64,000 nt of DNA from Rhizophagus clarus (GCA_015698045.1 BLAL01000058.1:1862501-1926500); one strand, 5' to 3'; counted from the first letter of the stretch, positions 9,599 through 22,269 are shown. Numbers and translations are program-made. The notes: generated by a model from the letters alone, not told the origin.

Positions 9599-12078
9599 AT
9601 GGGCAAAGTAAAGGTACTTCGCACACAATATAGCACCCGATCTGCAAGAAGAACGATACCTACCCCTGAATCTTCCAGTCAACCTGATACGCCAGAAGGT
9701 ACTTCTCAGATCATGATCGCTACTCAAAAAACCGTCTCTAGTGATTCGACAATACCTACACCTGAACCGTCAGCACAAGTGAACTCGACAAAAGAAACTA
9801 TAAAAACAGTAGGCAATGTTATAAATACAACTACTATTTCAACGGCTATTTCAGAACGGATATGTGGCAATCCTAATTGTCAAACGAGGGAACCTTCAGC
9901 TTGGAGAAGAGATCTTGCTGGCACTGGCTGGCTTTGTAATGCATGTGGTTTATTGTATGTAGAAATACATCTATATATCATTCTACATTTCTTTGTAATA
10001 AGAATATGGATAATAACTCGTTATTTTGTAGCATACGGGCTCGAGGTTTTCATCGACCTAAAGATGTTTGTTTAGCCTCAGCAGCAAAAGTATACTATCA
10101 TTTCAATAATATATTCATTGTTTAACCTAAAAAGCCTCTAATATTAATCGTAACTTTGATGTTTAGTTACAGGCAATGTATAGCAATTCGCAATCTATCA
10201 AACTGCAGAAGAGCGCAAAACAACGTAGGGTGAGCATTAACGTACTACAACAATACTTATGATTTGATATATAAATCACTTGTTTACTTTATGAAATATT
10301 TCAATTTGTCCGTTGATTTAGTCTCCAAATAATAGTGATGCTCCCAATAGTGACTACGGAGCACAACCATCAACTACCACACAAACAACAGAATTATCTC
10401 TTGCCGATGATGATGTCGTGATGTCAGAAGTATCAACACCAGAACCTATGAATGATGCAAGCAACATAAAAAATGAAAAACGGTCATGGGAAAAGAAAAT
10501 GTACTTGAATTGTGGCTTATATTCTGTTGATCTCAAATACAAAGATATACCAAAGAAGAGTAATAAAGGCAAACAGAAGGAAAGGCCGACTGAAATTCTT
10601 CCCCTTCCAATACAGTATGGCACGTTTCTTATGACAGAAGAAAGGAATTTTCGCTTGCCTTGGGATGTAATGACCTCTCATAAACAGGGAATGTTAAAAA
10701 GACGTCCTGCATCATATAAGAAAATCCATTGCAGTAAGTTGTATAATCGTCTATGACCACTATAACTTTAATGACAATTGACGCACTCTAAATATCTTTT
10801 AATAGATATATTCATTGAGCGTAGACGCAAGCATGAAAAGCCTGTAGTTTGTCAATGCATATTACCTAGTGATGGTAGTAGTGGATGCACGGAAGAGTGC
10901 TATAATCGGTATTTATCAAACTTTTGAGTCTCGAGTTGGTTTTTGTTATAAAAATATTATTGATTCGTAAATTTTCTCATTTTTATTAGGGTGATGTTCT
11001 ACGAATGCTCTCCCAAAGATTGTCCGTGCAAAGATAAATGTTCCAATCAACGGTTTCAGAAAAAGGAGCGTGTAAAGGAACTAGAGGTGATTGAGGTAAT
11101 TAGCGTTCCAGAGTGCTAATATACGAATGGTATAATGCATTAATATATTACATAAATCTTAGACTCCGAACAAGGGATTTGGTCTTCGCACAAAAGTGCC
11201 AATCAGAAAAGGTCAATTAATAATAGAATATCGTGGTGAAGTAATTTCACACGAGACAGCAATGCAAAGAATGGAAACGATATACAAAAATAGAAGACAC
11301 TCGTACTTTTTGGATTACGAAAAGGGTGAAGTTCTTGATGGAGGTTCACGAGGCACAGAAGCTAGATTTATCAATCATAGGTATAGCAAAAATTCTTTGT
11401 TTAACAAAATAAATCACTTATTAACACGTTTTATTTGTAAATTTTAAGCTGTGCGCCGAACTGTCATATCGAGAAATGGTATTAAATTGTTTTTTTATCC
11501 TGTTCGTTAGAAAAATGACTATTTTTTATTTAATTTAATATTTATAATTATAAATAGGCGAGCTCCACAAGGCGAACTTTTCGTTGGCGTATTCGCATCA
11601 AGAAATATAGCGGCGAGAACCGAGTTGACGTACGACTACAACTTCTCGAAGTTCGGTGGTGCCGAAGAGCAATTATGTTACTGCGGAACACCTACATGTC
11701 GCGGTTTAATGGGCTCAAAGCGGGGCCAAAAGGAGTCCATCAAACCCTTAAAGAAGAAAGTGAAAGTCAGTGACGATCAATTAATTATTTTTTCGTTTTA
11801 TTTTTAATCTATTATTTATTTAATCTTCTTCACAGGGTTCTCACGCAGTCACGGCATATACGCTCTCGCCGAAAGAGCAACTGACTGAAACATCGGCCCA
11901 GGAGGAATCGATCGCGGGACTTTTATCTGATGGGTCACTTTCATCGGTTGATTCATCGTTGGCCGCAACACCAACCGGGTCGTCACCTTCCACATCTTCG
12001 TCCACCGCAAGCAATCCGTTATTGCTTGCGGTGGATATGCTTGAAGTGGATATGCTTGATGACCTAATGGAATTGTAG
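9599..12078 (+). CDS. GATA-finger plus AWS-SET-postSET histone methyltransferase (ASH1/SET2-like)
   Basis: Ten exons: 9599-9954, 10032-10089, 10167-10229, 10322-10733, 10806-10908, 10990-11095, 11163-11380, 11449-11478, 11558-11759 and 11836-12078. All introns are GT-AG and in phase, giving about 596 aa. Residues ~95-130 are a GATA-type finger, CGNPNC then AWRRD, GWLCNACG (CX4C rather than the usual CX2C). The middle has a Cys-rich AWS-like block (CQCILP, CTEECYNR, YECSPKDCPCKDKCSNQ). The SET domain follows: GFGLRTK, EYRGEVI, RFINHSCAPNC and ELTYDYNF. A post-SET CYCG...CRG ends the catalytic unit. AWS plus SET plus post-SET defines the ASH1/SET2/NSD group of nuclear H3K36 methyltransferases. 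The C-terminal exon is Ser/Thr-rich. The last donor could instead be six bases further on. Confidence 0.9.
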
Positions 12079-12881
12079 GGCCAGGTCATAAGCGTTTTAA
12101 AAAATAAATAAATAAATAAAAAGTTAAAAATTCATAAAAAACGAAAAAAAATTAGTTCAATAATTTACAAGAACTATGGTAGAAGACGGGATCAACATAT
12201 TTGTATTTTATCTTTTTTGGATTTTCAACATTAAAATATTCCAAGATTCCCATAAATTTCCGTGTATTATACAACTGAAATCACGTGAAGTAGCATTTTT
12301 TCCGCGTTCTTTGTTTCTAAACTTAAACTTTAGAAAACTGAAATCAGTTTTTTGTTGGGTAAGATTTTTTTTTTTTATTGTTATATTCCTCCATTTGCAA
12401 AGTGGAGGCCCAACAAAACAAATCGAAGATTCCTCTCAAATTAAACTCATTAGTAAAATCTCGACCAATGGAAAAGAAATAAATTAGTAAGCTCCGAATA
12501 TCATCCAGATCCGTAGAATTTTATCGCAAAACTGCAATTAAAACACTATGACCACGCAAGAAAAACAAAACGGTTCATCACAGACCTGATTATGACAGCC
12601 ATTAGGAATATTAACAAAAGAAATTAGTGACGTCAGTATCTTTACTTGTTGATTTGATAAACTGAACAGTGGAGCGGAATTCAAAGAAGTCACAACACTA
12701 CTTAATGTAGTTTTAAAATCATCTGTGGATCCCGATATTATGGTTCTTAAACGATTGTTTTGTAATAAAAAGTGTACAATTTTGTACAATTACTATTAAG
12801 GTCATGTGATCATGATCGACGTACAAATTTAATAAATGATTCTCGATAAAAAACTCCGTAATAAATAAGTTCACTCTTTCC
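12079..12881. other. Intergenic spacer with one long hairpin
   Basis: No credible gene. A two-part stem, GTTTTTTGTTGGG (12347-12359) with CCCAACAAAAC (12409-12419) and CCTCCA (12388-12393) with TGGAGG (12403-12408), could be a structured RNA or a foldback remnant. Confidence 0.4.
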
Positions 12882-13928
12882 ATGGCTATGTTTAATGATT
12901 TCCTTAGTTTATTGTTTGCAATCTGTTTAATCGTATGGATATTTAAAAAAATACGGGGTATGTTTATTTACATTTAAAGAAACGTAGTCTTAACAACTTA
13001 TTTAACGATTCTGAAATGCAGGCCAAACGCATCAACCAGTTGTAAGAAATCGTAGAGGAAATAATGTAGCAAATGAAGTTCCTAGAGCTAGACTTAGGAC
13101 AGTAACTCCTGAAATGGTAAGTAATATTCTTTGTTAAACTCATAAAGTTTTTTATAAATTATAATTACTAACTTATATTAACCACAATCAAAAAGGTTGA
13201 AACAGTATGTTCCATGTTTCCAAACACACCGCCCGCAGCGGTACAATATGATCTTCAGAAGACTGGTTCTGTTGAAGTTACCTGCGATAACATTCTTCGG
13301 GACGGTGGTCTTCCTTTGGTATTTAACTTGAATTTGTTTAATTAATGTATGATCAGTTTTAGTATTATATTTATTTAACATCAATTTTATTTAACCTCGT
13401 GGTTTATTTGTTAAAGCCTCCACCTTACGCAGCAGCATCATCATTTACAATTCCTTCCACAACGCAAGCTTCTACGTCGTCGACAGGAATAAGTACATCT
13501 TTAACACAATCTCTTATTGAAAAATATAAACTTCAAGATGCTGTAAAGAGAGGATTAATTCCACCTGAACCTCCGAAAAAATGGGAAGTTACGGCTGAAA
13601 AAAGACAAGAGTTATTGCAGTGGAAAAAAGATGCGATGGTATTACAAGCAAGAGAGTATGTAGCATTTGTAATTTAGAAAAAAGAATTTTAAGTATTGTC
13701 TAATATCCATAATAAATATTTAGACGATATCTTGAGAAGCAAAGAAAGAAGCAGAAAGAAGAGGCTGAAGCGAAAACAAAAAATAATTCAGACAATAGCG
13801 CTTCATTTCAACCACAATCCATTAATTTCAATAATACTGATAAGGAAGAAGCAGTTACTCTTGAATCTGAAGCAAAGCGTCGCCAAATACTACAAGCAAC
13901 AGAACGAAAATGGAAAAAAGATGTATAA
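12882..13928 (+). CDS. CUE1: Cue1/Cue4-like ER membrane CUE-domain protein
   Basis: Five exons: 12882-12957, 13022-13116, 13196-13318, 13417-13655 and 13724-13928. All are in phase, giving about 245 aa. The N terminus is a hydrophobic signal anchor (FLSLLFAICLIVWIF) followed by basic residues. A CUE domain spans about residues 55-95 (VTPEMVETVCSMFP, with the MFP motif, then VQYDLQKTGSVEVTCDNIL). The middle is Ser/Thr-rich, and the C terminus is a Lys/Glu-rich helix ending ATERKWKKDV. Known fungal proteins with this layout (Cue1) tether the ubiquitin-conjugating enzyme Ubc7 at the ER membrane for ER-associated degradation. The start ATG at 12882 has a second in-frame ATG two codons later. Cue4 or another short CUE paralogue is the alternative. 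Confidence 0.85.
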
Positions 13929-14557
13929 TATGGTATATAACAAGGTATTAAAATTTTTAGAGAACTTGTTGATCCAGTTATGATTTAGAATTATTCCGGT
14001 ATAACCATAGAAATTTTAATAATTTGTACAAAGAATGGTGGCTAGTTAATAAATTTCCACCTTCAAATCAAAAAAAAAAAGAATTCAAAAGTAAAAAATT
14101 TTCTCCTGTATTTTTTTTATCATTAATTCACAACTAATTTCATTTCTATTTAAGAATTTGATTAAATAATTTGAATGAAAGAATATATTGAATTAAAAAA
14201 GCAAATTTTGTTATCAATGATCATTTGTTCGAATATATTAATTAAATAAGACGAAAAAAAATGTACTGCCTTGTTCCACAAAAGTACAATTCCGATCATA
14301 TGACTTTCGGGATCAGTTTGTGAAATGTTGTACGAAATCGTCAAGTTTCGCTTTCAGTCAATTTTTGACCAATGCAACCGTTATGCATAATCCCAAGGAG
14401 TTACATAAACAAAGTTCATCAATAAGTCATCAACATACAGTTCATCGTTACTCTTAATAAATCCCCCACGGGACGAAAAGAGAGTTATAGTTTCATTTAT
14501 ATTAGAAAAAAAAGTTATTTTGTTTCTTTCACTCGGTCTTTTAGATTATCAGTTACA
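13929..14557. other. Intergenic spacer
   Basis: AT-rich 3' flank of the CUE gene and 5' flank of the RasGEF gene. No gene or clear repeat seen. Confidence 0.6.
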
Positions 14558-17148
14558 ATGAATGGTTGGGAGAGCCTGTACTTCACAGCGACAGGCGATT
14601 ATAACAACGGGAACTATAAGGTATGAGAAAATCTTAAGGTAGTTTTGTTTTAAAAACTTTAATCAAATCAACTACAATATCTTGGTTTAAAAAGTGATCG
14701 TATAAACCGTCTTCTCAATATTTAGGACTCATACAACAACTATTTAAAAGCAGCTACCGCGCTGTTATATAAGCTTAATCATGAAGTTTCCTTCGCTAAT
14801 AAAGGTATACCTCATTTTATCCTTTGAGATGATAAGTATTTATAAATATTGACGTTTATGTAACCTTTTTTTTTTTACCAGATATTGTAAAAACCAAACC
14901 AAATAATGCTGCCCATCTGTTTGCTCAACTCAAGTCATGTGTTCAAAAACTTGAGGATATTATACAAAATAAAGCTACCATCTCCTCAAAACCGCATAAC
15001 ATTTCTGATCTAACCGCTTCGATAATCACAGCTAATCCCACCCCCCAACATTTACCACTTATTCCATTTTCCCCACTTACTCGACAGTCTATGCATCACG
15101 CTCATCAGCTCGCTACAGCTAATCAAAAAGTTTCTATTACTAAACAAAAGAGTTCAGACAACAATAATAAAGATGATCTTCCTATTCTTCGTAAATTAGA
15201 CGAAGAAATCCGTTTTCATAGAAACAAGCTCGACCAAGTTAATAATCAGATTCAATCAATTGGTGAGGTCACTCTCCTTCATTGGGAAGCCACCGATGTT
15301 TCTAAACAATTGACCATTATTGAAAGTGAATTATGCAAAGAAGTTGATTTCAAAAAAGATTTGACTTTAATAAAAGATAAAAGGACATCAAAAGCACAAG
15401 CATGCATGGATTTCCATCGTTACTTGACTAATAGTTTTACCCATCAGTTCATGATTTATGCTGATATGGCTCGTCCTTCGGCAAATTCATCACGCGGCTC
15501 TCAACATCCCAGGGAAAATATTATTGCACATGCTGTTAAAATCGCACAAACATTATTAAATGTCCATCGTAATTTTAACAGTTTTGCTGCACTTATGAAA
15601 GCTCTTACATCTCCTGAAGTACGTAGAATAAGAAGATTATGGGCTAATTTACATACCCGAACTCATCAACAGATTAAAGAATTTTCATTACTTATTAAGA
15701 AAGATGATGAGTACAAGGCGTATAAGGAAATTCTCGCTCAAAAAATTGAAATGTCACGTGATGTACGAGGAATGATCGTTATTCCCTGGATGCAACCCCA
15801 TTACGAAGAGATTAAATCTATAACTCAATATTACGCTAGTGGTAAATCCGGAGACAATACTGGAGTTATTCTTTCAGAACCAGTTCAACGTAAATTAGCA
15901 TCTACTTTCTCTCTTCTTGAACAGTGCCAATCTAGTGACAGTGGAGCTGAGGAGTGGCACTCCAATAATACTGATAGTACCCGCAAAATTTCTTCAAACT
16001 CACATAAAACCCCGATTGGAACTACTACTAGTTTGGCTTTGGATTGCATGGGTAATGGAAATTTGGAATTGCATCATTGGCTTGTATCTCGTGTTTATTT
16101 GACCAAACAACAGTTAAATGACGAAAGCAAAGAGATTGAACCGCTTGCAGAAGGCGAACAACTTTGCGTTGTAAATGAATATGAAGAGGAGGAAGAAGAA
16201 TCCGATAATAATAGTTTGAGGCGCTTTAATATCGGTAGCGAAGATGGAGGAGATAATATTGAAGCCGGTACATCATCGAATCATGAAGTGACCAACGGAT
16301 CAAGATCTCAATATAATAAACCTTCTCCTGATAAATTAGAAGAGCATGATAATAGTTTATTGTCTTCAAAATCTCTTACATGCAAACATGAACGAAGTGA
16401 ATCTGGATCCAAATCTATTATTAATGGTACATCTTCTAAACCCGAAGAACCTAAAATTAGTGTAGAAGTTATAGATAGTGGATCCGTTGGTACAAATTCA
16501 TTAATTAACGTTGTAAATAGCACAATTGAAAACAGTTTCGCAAGTAAAACGAAAGCAATTCCGATCCCACAATCAGCGGGCCGGAAATCTCACCAACCTT
16601 CTCTATCCCCTTCTTCTATGTCAACAAATCTTAATCCTAACGCCCAAGTTTTTATTCCTCGTAATGTATCTAGTTCAGCGCCAGGTCCCACTTCAGACAC
16701 AACCAGTTTTAATAACATATTTTCCACTAAAGATGAGACGAGTAAAACTACGGGCAATGCAAATGGTATAAATACAAATGCAACAGAAGAAGATGATGAT
16801 GTTGAATTTATTTATCCAATTAAAGACGATGATGATGGTCCTTTTGTATATCAACCTGATACGACATTGATCAATGATTTGAAAGATGACGCAGATGATG
16901 ACGATGCACCATTTGTTTATACCAAGGCCGAGGACAGTAATAAAGAAGAAAAATCAGATGCAAAGAATTCACAAGATGATAATGATGAAGGCGAAGGAAG
17001 TAGTTTCGTTTATCCAGGAAATGATAAAACTAGCTCCGATAATAATAATAATACAAACATTAGTAAAGATGAAGTTACTAAGGTTGATAAGCCTTCTGAC
17101 TCGATTAATGTAAAAGTTACAGATGATGGAATAACAGTTCAAGCTTGA
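14558..17148 (+). CDS. Ras guanine-nucleotide exchange factor (RasGEF) with helical N terminus
   Basis: Three exons (14558-14620, 14726-14804, 14882-17148) give about 802 aa. Residues ~1-75 form a helical segment (GDYNNGNYKDSYNNYLKAA) resembling MIT, TPR or USP8-dimerisation domains. A CDC25-homology RasGEF domain follows, at about residues 160-380: DFKKDLTLIKDKRTSKAQAC, ENIIAHAVKIAQTLLNVHRN, FAALMKALTSPEVRRI and IPWMQPHYEEI. The rest is disordered and acidic, with recurring aromatic motifs in Asp-rich stretches (EFIYPIKDDDDGPFVYQP, DDDDAPFVY, SSFVYPG). RasGEFs activate Ras-type GTPases by releasing GDP. The helical head may localise the protein to membranes or endosomes (inference). The long third exon contrasts with the intron-dense neighbours. 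Confidence 0.88.
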
Positions 17149-17678
17149 TTCACTTCAATTATTTTCCACCCTTTTTTATTTCATATTTTTTACATTTAAG
17201 TTTCTTTCTGTTTTAAGTCTTTTTGGGGGGCTTCCATGTATTTATTTATTGGAATATTAAATTTAGGAATATTTTTATTCAGTTTTTCCGTATTTATTGG
17301 AAGTTTTTCTGAAAATGATTTATTTATACATTTCGATATGCGAGGATATTTTTTTGAACTCGTCTTCGAATGATACAACCGATCTCATTATTGTAATAAT
17401 GTATTTCGATTTAAAGATATGTCTCGCTTTTATTTTATTATATTACATTTTCACATAGAAATATTATTTTTTTAGTTTTGAATTCGAATTGTGTATTTAT
17501 ATTGATTTGTATAATCTTTTGTGAAATAAAGAGTTATTAAACAAATATTAAATGATTTGCAGGGGGATGATCGGATCGTCACGTCAATCATGATTGGATA
17601 AAATAAATTGCAAAAAAAAAAAAAAAATTTTTTAAATCAAAAAACATTAAAAGTTCATTCTTTTCCACGAATTTGACA
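17149..17678. other. Intergenic spacer
   Basis: 3' flank of the RasGEF gene, with an AATAAA-like signal near 17525, then the L7 promoter region with a poly-A tract near 17613. No gene seen. Confidence 0.6.
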
Positions 17679-19064
17679 ATGTCCGCCGGGTTGTAAGTAT
17701 TTAAGCTAAATTACTGCATTTATCTAGTAATGAGAAATGTATTTATACATAATATTTTAGAACTGTGCCCACTGCTGAGCAGATCCGTGTTCCTGAGACC
17801 CTCTTAAAGAAGAGGAAAGACCAAGATAAGATTGCTGCGGAGAAAGCGGCTGCTCTTGCAGAGAAGCGTAAGGTATATGAGCATATCATTTCTTATTCAC
17901 TTAATTTTTTTATTCAAAACTTATGTCAAAAATGAAACTTAAACGAAAAATTAAGATAGTGGGAATAATAACTTTTATTGGAGAATTAGTTTACATGATG
18001 ATAAAGGGATATCCCGATATCCCATAAGTGATTCTAGCTTCGGCAATGTTGATTTTACAAAATACCATCTTTCGGGACTGATAAACGTTAATTTTCCAAT
18101 GAATGCTATAGTTTTTCATTTAGACAGCATCACTATTTAAATTTAATATATATTTATGAATTATGATTAATTATTTAATTAGGCAGCCAAAGAGACCCGT
18201 AGAAAAATCTTCAGACGTGCTGAACGATACGTTAGGGAATATCGTGCTGCAGAACGTCAAGAAATCCGATTGCGTCGTCAAGCAAAGGCATGTGGTAATT
18301 TTTATGTTCCGGCTCAACCAAAGTTGGCTTTTGTTATTCGTATCAAAGGGTAATATATCATACTTCACATAAAATGAAAGTCACGGTTTTATTTTTGTTA
18401 TGGTTTATAAAATATTTTTTTAAAAAAAACTTAGTATCAATCATATACCACCTAAGCCACGCAAGATTCTTCAACTTCTGCGCCTCCTTCAAATTAATAA
18501 TGGAGTATTTGTTAAATTAACTAAGGCAACTAAACAAATGCTTCAATTAGTTACACCCTATATTGCATACGGTGAGCCCAATTTGAAGTGAGTATACATT
18601 ATAACACGTCTTTCACGTAGGTTACACGCTTCGTTTTAACTAAACTTTTGTTAAAAGATCAGTTCGCGAACTCATTTACAAGCGTGGATACGTGAAAGTA
18701 AACAGGCAGCGCATTCCTATAACCGACAACGCTATTATTGAACAAAATCTTGGAAAATTTGGTATTATTTGTGTTGAAGATTTGGTTCATGAGATTTTCA
18801 CAGTTGGACCAAATGTGAGTATTATTAACCTGAAAATTTTAGGTTGACGTAAAATTATTTGCACAATTAATCCCGTTAATTTATCATTTATTTGTTTATC
18901 ACTCACGTTAATAGTTCAAACAGGCCAACAATTTTCTTTGGCCATTTAAGCTTTCCAACCCTAATGGTGGTTGGCATACTAGGAAGTTTAGGCATTATGT
19001 TGAAGGCGGTGATTTTGGTGACCGTGAAGATCGTATTAATGAATTAATCCGTAAAATGAATTAA
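17679..19064 (+). CDS. RPL7: 60S ribosomal protein L7 (uL30)
   Basis: Six exons (17679-17692, 17761-17872, 18183-18349, 18435-18587, 18658-18814, 18915-19064) join in phase to 250 aa, the usual length for L7. Exon 1 is only 14 nt (MSAG plus two bases). The N-terminal third is basic and helical ([25 protein letters not shown]), followed by the L30-type core ([33 protein letters not shown]) and the C-terminal block ([50 protein letters not shown]). It is a cytosolic large-subunit component. Intron 2 (310 nt) is by far the longest and carries a C/D snoRNA. Confidence 0.97.
17989..18086 (+). ncRNA. C/D box snoRNA, snR39b-like, in RPL7 intron 2
   Basis: Box C ATGATGA (17995-18001) and box D CTGA (18078-18081) are brought together by a terminal stem, GTTTA (17989-17993) with TAAAC (18082-18086). 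Directly upstream of box D is the guide ACCATCTTTCGGG. It is complementary to the conserved 25S rRNA stretch CCCGAAAGATGGT, which I know from yeast. The fifth guide base before box D pairs with the G of CCCG, matching yeast G805, the known target of snR39B. Intronic placement in RPL7 parallels yeast snR39 and snR59, which sit in RPL7A/B introns and modify A807 two bases away. Confidence 0.88.
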
Positions 19065-20174
19065 GATTACTTAATGTCTCTCATGAAGACAGAATAAGAT
19101 ATAATTACTATTCAATAAAAAAATTTTTTTTTATTACAAACACCGATTTTTTAAATTTAACGAAAAAAAAAAACATTTCACAACGGTTGTTAATTATTTT
19201 AACAAAAAACGTTGCGATTCTTACTATAAATCAAACCGCTAATATTCAACTTGTAAAATATAAAAGAAACCATAAGTGTAAAATATAAAACCATTCTTGA
19301 ATGCATAAATAATAGTTATTGTGTCAGTAGAAAAGATCATGCTACTATTATACTAATAGTTTATAAAAGTATAAATTTTGAAAATCTATTAAAATATATA
19401 TGCAATTGCCAATATATCTAATATTTAGCCATTAATATTTAACCATCATCAAAATATCAATTATTTAACCATCAACGAAAAATATCGGTCCATCAAAATC
19501 AGCATGATCCTAATAGACTGACCAATAACATAATTATATTTATTTGTTCACATAAGCGTAACAGAGCGGACATACTTTATATCACATGTCGATCATTTGC
19601 CGATCATAATATACACTAAACTACAATAAATTACAAAAATTTTACTTAAAAACCAATCACGGAGAAATTTTCTTAATATAATAAATTTGACAATATTCAG
19701 GCTATATGAAACTTAATGAATTCTTAATAGGATTGAATCAAAATTTTTTTGTTTGAAAGCCAATCAATTGTGGCTTTCATTTATTAATAAATAAAAAAAA
19801 TTAAAATTTTAAAAAGTTACTCCATTGCTAAAAATAATGATTTCTTAATATTTTGTATTATTTTGCAATGAGAAAATTTCTTTATATTTATAATCAATCT
19901 TATTATTATTTTAATAAATAAAAACTATCAGCGTATAATGAGGGGATTGTGTTATCGCGAGTCCTGAGTTCTATTCTGACTATATACATTCACGTGAAAT
20001 TTATGATTATCATCGGAATTACTCGGGATAATTAATTGTCTAGTTGAACACTACATGTATGTTGATTAGTTGATTCGATTTTTTAATTCGTCAACTTTTC
20101 CGCACATCAAAAAAAAATTTTTTATATAAAATCGGTATTAATTGAGATCACTTTTTTTTTTTATTTCTTGCAAC
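19065..20174. other. Intergenic spacer
   Basis: AT-rich, no gene. It contains a 9-bp hairpin TGAAAGCCA/TGGCTTTCA (19754-19762 with 19771-19779). A faint tRNA-like stretch at about 19930-19985 was rejected as a tRNA. Confidence 0.5.
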
Positions 20175-21600
20175 ATGGAAAAGAAAGGAATCGAGCTATA
20201 TAGTCCAAAGTACTATTATACATGTGCTTTTGGAGGTGTGTTAGCATGTGGTTTAACTCACACCTTTGTGACACCCCTTGACCTTGTAAAGTGCCGTAGA
20301 CAGGTATAACTGCCTTCGAAAAAAAATTATAGAAACCCATTGTTAAGATTAAATTATAATCATAATAATAACTTTAGAATAAATAAGAGAATATTTTTTT
20401 TAAAAAAAATTTCTTCTTAATTATACTTGACAAATCTGCAAAACCAATTTTTCTTGGATATTGAAACAATTTATTTTAAAGAATACTTTGATTTTAGGTC
20501 GATACCAAACTTTATAAGGGTAATTTCGATGGATGGTCAAAGATCTACCGTGCTGAAGGATTTAGAGGATTATACACTGGTTGGGGACCTACTTTTATTG
20601 GATACTCTTTACAGGGTGCCGCAAAATATGGTTTTTATGAAGTATTTAAAAAGAAATATTCTGATCTTGCCGGCGAAGAAACTGCTCATAAATACCGTAC
20701 GACTATCTACTTGGCTGCCAGTGCAAGGTAAATAAAGTTCATGGACTATATAGATTAATATCACGTGCTAATTTAATTTGTTTTTAAAGTGCCGAAATTC
20801 TTGCCGATATTGCTTTGTGTCCATGGGAAGCATTGAAAGTGAGAATGCAAACATCTACCGTACCATTTGCTAAAGGTACACTTGAAGGTTTTAATAAAAT
20901 TAAGAGTCAAGAAGGTTTAAGTGGGTAAGTGTTGTGAATTTAAAAAAAAAACAACAAACTTTGTTGTAATCACTTATTGAGAAAACGTATAAAATTCCTT
21001 TTTTCTCGGCAGTTTTTACAAAGGAATTACTCCTCTTTGGGGTCGACAAGTTCCTTACACTATGATGAAATTCGCCAGTTTTGAAAGAACTGTTGGTATG
21101 TATAAATTTTAATAAGAAAACCCGTTATAATAATTATCATTTTAAATGAATAATATCTTAATTTTACTATTCCTATTCAGAATATATCTATGCCTCTCTC
21201 GGAAAACCAAAACAAGACTATAATAAACTTGAACAATTAGGCGTTTCTTTTCTTGGTGGATACATCGCTGGTGTGTTTTGTGCGATTGTCAGTCACCCTG
21301 CAGACACTTTGGTTTCTAAGGTAATATAGTAGTGGTTAATCAATTAATACTGCAAACTATTATATTGATTTGTTTTTATGTTATTAGCTTAATAACGTAA
21401 AGAAAGCCGAAGGTGAATCAACTCTTGCACTTTCTCTACGTCTTACAAAAGAACTTGGATTTACTGGGATTTGGCGAGGCCTTGGCACTCGTGTTATTAT
21501 GATTGGTACATTAACTGCTCTACAATGGCTTATTTATGATTATGTTAAAGTTTCAACCGGGCTACCAACAACTGGCTCTGGTGGCCAAGAGAAAAAATAA
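20175..21600 (+). CDS. MIR1: Mitochondrial phosphate carrier (Mir1/PiC, SLC25A3 type)
   Basis: Six exons (20175-20303, 20498-20727, 20790-20924, 21013-21095, 21181-21320, 21388-21600) give 309 aa, the normal carrier length. Three mitochondrial-carrier repeats are visible with their PX[DE]XX[KR] signatures: PLDLVK, PWEALK and PADTLV. Diagnostic phosphate-carrier stretches include [59 protein letters not shown] and [16 protein letters not shown]. The protein imports inorganic phosphate with a proton across the inner mitochondrial membrane for ATP synthesis. There is no cleavable presequence. The start ATG follows TTGCAAC closely and opens the conserved N terminus. Confidence 0.96.
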
Positions 21601-22149
21601 GTAGAAATTGAAATATATTTGCCCGCTATGCTATATTACTAGTGAAAAAAGGATGATCTATTTATTTCCAAATCGGTTAAAGAGTTAGTATTTTACAATC
21701 TTTGGATTGGATTTTCAAGATGACATTGAACAGTTATTCAATTCCGAATTTTCTCTTTTATCATCAATTTTTTTTTTAGCAAAATGAAAAATAAAATAAA
21801 CAAAATTATAGAACCTTTATTTATTATCAATTATTAATAAAGTGTAATATGTTGTTGTGTACGTTAAACAGTACAGTTAAGTGCTCGATCAAAATTTTCA
21901 AATCACGTAGCGATCTCAACTAAAAATATGTAAACAATTAATGTGTTAAAAGTTTACTTTAAACTAAAAATCAATTTTTAATGTACATATTCTGATGTCA
22001 ATTATTTAATCTATTTATTGAATAATATCTTTATATCAAACAAAACGATAATGATTATTGAAGACTAATATTTTTGATACTCACTCAGCATTGTCTAAGA
22101 CTTTGTTGCAAATTCTACGAGAAAGTATCGTAAAATTCTTTATTATTTA

Positions 22150-22189
<40 letters not shown>

Positions 22190-22269
22190 AAAAAGTAATT
22201 GCATAAAATATTAAAAAAAAATTTTTTTAAAATTTTAAAATCAAGAAAAATGAATATTAAAAAGAAACT
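21601..22269. other. Convergent 3' spacer with poly(A) run
   Basis: Lies between the carrier (plus) and HMG gene (minus). It contains an uninterrupted run of about 36 A at 22153-22188, which is prone to length error or variation. No gene seen. Confidence 0.7.

Noticed and set aside
19925-19990. tRNA-like stretch (GTATAATGAGG ... GAGTTCTATTCTGAC)
   Set aside because: The T-arm has two mismatches of five, loop base 57 is not a purine and no acceptor stem forms. At most it is a tRNA-derived relic.
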